Origin: Nitrospirales bacterium
Lineage (GTDB): Bacteria > Nitrospirota > Nitrospiria > Nitrospirales > UBA2166
Direction: 5' to 3'
NCBI GenBank assembly: GCA_029261375.1
Contig: JAJDBL010000334.1
Coordinates: forward strand, 1-8,660
Length of the DNA: 8,660 bases
The notes below the pieces were generated by a model, which had not been told where the DNA came from, made no database searches, and saw only the letters and a list, made by a program, of their open reading frames with translations. Shown in pieces: positions 6,777 to 8,660 of this stretch; the first letter of the stretch is position 1; every line of letters starts with the position of its first letter. A program made the translations under genes and the position numbers.

Positions 6777-7697
6777 ATGGCCCCGACGAAAGACCTGAAA
6801 TCGATTCTTTCCAAACTCGAGCACAACGACAGCGCAAAACTCGCCGAGCAAATCGGTGAGCAAACCCAACAGCTCCAATCACGGATGACCGGCATTCGTC
6901 GGAAGGTGGCCATCCTTAGTGGAAAAGGCGGGGTGGGGAAGAGCATGACCACCGTGAACCTTGCGCTTGCGATTGCTCGGCAGGATCAGCAGGTCGCCAT
7001 ACTCGATGTTGATCTGAACGGTCCATGTGTTCCCCACATGCTTGGAATCCGCGGTCAAGAACTGACGATGACGCCGGAAGGCGCGCGGCCTCCTGTCGGT
7101 CCGCTAGGAATCAAAGTCGGCTCGATGGATTTTTTCCTTGGCGACCTCTCTCCCGTCACCTGGAATCGGCCGATGGACTTGAGTCCAATCTGGCTTGGCA
7201 CGCTGGAAATGACCGTTATTCGTGAATTTCTGGCGGATATTATTTGGGGTGAGGTTGACTATCTGTTGATCGACCTTCCTCCAGGCGCTGCCGCAGATAA
7301 GCCACCAGTCATTTCGAGCTTTATTCCTGACCTCGATGGCGCAGTAATTGTGACGACACCTTCTGAAATGGCGATGGATGTTGTTCGAAAATCAGTGCTC
7401 TATGCGCGAAGCCTCAATATCAAGATTCTTGGTCTGATTGAAAACATGAGCGAGTTTCGCTGCCCTGAATGTGGGGTAGAGAGCGAACTCTTCGAAAGCC
7501 AGGCTGATGAAATGTGTGATGCCCTGGATATCCCATTTCTTGGCCGGATACCGTTTGATCGGGATTTAATACGTTCGTTTGATAAGGGAAAACCCTTACT
7601 CGATCCCACCCATTCGACGATTGCCCGCTATACCGAAATTTCTACGCGTATTCGAGAAGTACTGGATTACAAGAAAATCCTTGCAGAACAACTGTAA
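6777..7697 (+). CDS. Mrp/NBP35-family P-loop ATPase, likely Fe-S cluster carrier
   Basis: This is a 306-residue Mrp/ApbC/NBP35-type ATPase of the SIMIBI class. After a charged N-terminal region (1-40) comes the deviant Walker A SGKGGVGKS (48-56) with the signature Lys at 50, then LDVDLNGPCVPHMLG (76-90), the Walker B-like LLIDLPPG (163-170) and VTTPSE (192-197). ENMSEF followed by C229-P-E-C232 matches the conserved CxxC that binds a bridging 4Fe-4S cluster between two subunits in characterised family members. The MIP18 domain found at the N-terminus of some Mrp proteins is absent. The expected role is ATP-dependent Fe-S cluster transfer in the cytosol; the recipient is not known. Ribosome binding before ATG 6777 is weak. 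The gene ends 27 bases before the PCP_red-domain gene, its likely operon partner. Confidence 0.92.
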   Translation: MAPTKDLKSILSKLEHNDSAKLAEQIGEQTQQLQSRMTGIRRKVAILSGKGGVGKSMTTVNLALAIARQDQQVAILDVDLNGPCVPHMLGIRGQELTMTPEGARPPVGPLGIKVGSMDFFLGDLSPVTWNRPMDLSPIWLGTLEMTVIREFLADIIWGEVDYLLIDLPPGAAADKPPVISSFIPDLDGAVIVTTPSEMAMDVVRKSVLYARSLNIKILGLIENMSEFRCPECGVESELFESQADEMCDALDIPFLGRIPFDRDLIRSFDKGKPLLDPTHSTIARYTEISTRIREVLDYKKILAEQL

Positions 7698-7724
7698 TCA
7701 CTGCAGGACACGGAGGACTCAACC

Positions 7725-8396
7725 ATGAAATTCGTCTGTTTAAAATGTGAAGGATTTATGAACTTTGAGAACGTTGATGCGATGGCTGAGAACACGCTAG
7801 GCATCACCTTCGGGTGTCCGACCTGCGAGACGAGGTTTTCAATGGTGACCAACGCCGGTGAAACGTCGCTCGTCAGTTCGCTTGGCGTAAAACTCGGTGG
7901 CCGAACCGCACCAGCAACTCCATTTGAGACAACACGAGACACGCTGAAAGCTCAGGACGGATCGACAGCAGAAGGAGAAGGTGCCGCCACAGGCGGAGCG
8001 TGTCCATTCTCCGACATGCTGGCGTCAGCGGGAATTACCACGGGAGCGTCCGCATCCGACACATCCGGCCCGCCACTGACCTGGAGCGCAGAAGCCACTG
8101 ACCGAATAGAGCGTATTCCGTCAATGATCCGCCCGATGGTCAAACGTGACATTGAAGAATACGCACGAAAGAATGAGTTCTCCTCCGTCACGATCCAGGT
8201 GATGGATGATGCAAAGACCAGTGGAAACGATATCGCCTGGTCAGCAGATGCACAGGAACGACTCGACCGGCTTCCTGACTTTATTCGTCCGATGGCCAAG
8301 CGAGAAATCGAGCGGATGGCCAAAGATAAGGGTGAAACTGAAATCAGCGCCGCGTTGATGGACGAAGCGAAGACCAAGTTCATGTCCTTCATGTAG
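7725..8396 (+). CDS. Zinc-ribbon protein with two tandem PCP_red domains
   Basis: This is a 223-residue soluble protein. The N-terminus has a four-cysteine ribbon, C5/C8 (CLKC) and C31/C34 (CPTC). A linker (about 60-116) is rich in Thr, Ala and Gly and holds one further Cys at 93 (GACPF). Then come two copies of a roughly 50-residue unit, 118-166 and 170-221. Each begins with a W-S-A motif (W120, W172), contains R.P..IRPM.KR.IE and ends in MD.AKT, with about half of positions identical. I recognise this as PCP_red (PF08369), the C-terminal domain of the BchB/ChlB subunit of dark protochlorophyllide reductase. Here it lacks the catalytic nitrogenase-like part, so reductase activity is not expected. 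A role as partner or substrate-binding module for the upstream ATPase is inferred from position only. GGAGG lies 8 bases before ATG 7725. The TAG stop is inside a palindromic repeat. Confidence 0.9.
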   Translation: MKFVCLKCEGFMNFENVDAMAENTLGITFGCPTCETRFSMVTNAGETSLVSSLGVKLGGRTAPATPFETTRDTLKAQDGSTAEGEGAATGGACPFSDMLASAGITTGASASDTSGPPLTWSAEATDRIERIPSMIRPMVKRDIEEYARKNEFSSVTIQVMDDAKTSGNDIAWSADAQERLDRLPDFIRPMAKREIERMAKDKGETEISAALMDEAKTKFMSFM

Positions 8397-8521
8397 GGGA
8401 CTGCCCAAAACGCGCGCCAGCGGCGTTCTCACTTCGCTGGTCGGGCTCAACGTACGGACGTACGATTCGCCCTCGCAACTCGCTGCGGCCTTGCTGGACA
8501 CGCGTTTTGAACAGCCCCTAA
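8394..8521. repeat. Long imperfect palindromic intergenic repeat (REP/MITE-like)
   Basis: The whole 128-base stretch is one imperfect inverted repeat centred at 8457/8458. Outer arms read TAGGGGACTGCCC then AAAACGCG (8394-8414) and CGCGTTTT then GAACAGCCCCTA (8501-8520); they pair apart from one extra base and two mismatches. The centre is CGTACG-GA-CGTACG (8451-8464), and CCAGC/GCTGG pairs occur between. From memory, similar sequence (AACGTACG followed by CTCGC..CTGCGGCC..TTGCTGGA) recurs between genes in Nitrospira genomes. It carries no open reading frame. As RNA it would form a long hairpin that could terminate, attenuate or stabilise the PCP_red transcript. The left end overlaps that gene's stop codon. 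Confidence 0.8.
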
Positions 8522-8542
8522 AGCAAACCACCCCCTCCCACC

Positions 8543-8660
8543 TTGCTCACCAAAGAAACTACCGCTAGTTCCTCCGTTGCTCGTGATCTTCGTCGCCGTC
8601 TTGGTGGCGAGAAAGTCCTTGATGATTTTCCTTCTCTGACGGCGTACGCCGTCGATGCCA
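8543..8660 (+). CDS. FAD-linked oxidase, GlcD-like (N-terminal fragment)
   Basis: This open frame runs off the right edge after 39 codons. The visible residues include VARDLRRRLGGEKVLDDFPS (11-30) then LTAYAVDA. They resemble the region just before the FAD-binding PP-loop of GlcD/lactate-dehydrogenase-type flavoproteins, typically LRxxLGxxxVLxDxxxLxxYxxDA. An in-frame stop at 8519-8521 limits the start to the stretch after the palindrome; TTG at 8543 is the only usual start codon there and has no clear Shine-Dalgarno. The enzyme would oxidise a 2-hydroxy acid such as glycolate or lactate, passing electrons to a partner iron-sulfur subunit, but the substrate cannot be judged from this fragment. 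It may belong to the same cluster as the ATPase and PCP_red genes, though the palindrome lies between. Confidence 0.68.
   Translation, partial: MLTKETTASSSVARDLRRRLGGEKVLDDFPSLTAYAVDA

Noticed and set aside
8241..8531. Minus-strand frame crossing the palindromic repeat
   Set aside because: It is antisense to the PCP_red repeats and the palindrome, with no recognisable domain.
1..8660. CRISPR array, tRNA, rRNA, insertion sequence or phage genes
   Set aside because: No regularly spaced repeats, cloverleaf, transposase or phage protein motifs were seen anywhere in the window.

Overview
This window looks like a chromosomal segment of a Nitrospira-type (Nitrospirota) bacterium. The inference rests on three things: an Mrp/NBP35-like ATPase followed by a small zinc-ribbon/PCP-reductase-domain protein and then a GlcD-like FAD oxidase, an arrangement I associate with Nitrospira; a 128-bp palindromic intergenic repeat (8394-8521) of a kind that I recall recurring in Nitrospira genomes; and a moderately GC-rich, densely coding background. 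No database search was possible, so the genus is an inference.

Left part, minus strand (1-2674). The window opens inside a polytopic membrane protein with DoxX/HTTM-like motifs, whose C-terminus lies beyond base 1. A likely hairpin terminator (818-834) separates it from a compact three-gene operon transcribed leftwards: a small HTH/zinc-ribbon regulator-like protein (2354-2674), a short-chain dehydrogenase (1620-2357) and exonuclease III XthA (850-1623, TTG start). Successive genes overlap by 4 bases, so translation is probably coupled. A 19-base imperfect palindrome lies just before the regulator start and could be an operator.

Middle part, plus strand (2844-6600). Three apparently separate genes follow: a secreted or lipid-anchored-free periplasmic alpha/beta hydrolase with a clear signal peptide, a SprA-related putative zinc metalloprotease (HEAAH), and a large ArnT/PMT-family glycosyltransferase of the inner membrane with a plausible promoter 30 bases upstream. 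They have no obvious shared pathway.

Right part, plus strand (6694-8660). A near-consensus sigma-70 promoter (TTGACA, 17-base spacer, GATAAT) drives an Mrp/NBP35 P-loop ATPase, followed 27 bases later by a protein with an N-terminal four-cysteine zinc ribbon and two tandem PCP_red domains (the domain found at the C-terminus of the BchB subunit of dark protochlorophyllide reductase). The stop codon of this second gene lies inside the terminal arm of the palindromic repeat, and beyond the repeat begins a FAD-linked oxidase that runs off the window. The cluster suggests iron-sulfur or metal handling linked to a redox enzyme in an organism that need not make chlorophyll, and it is the most interesting part of the window.
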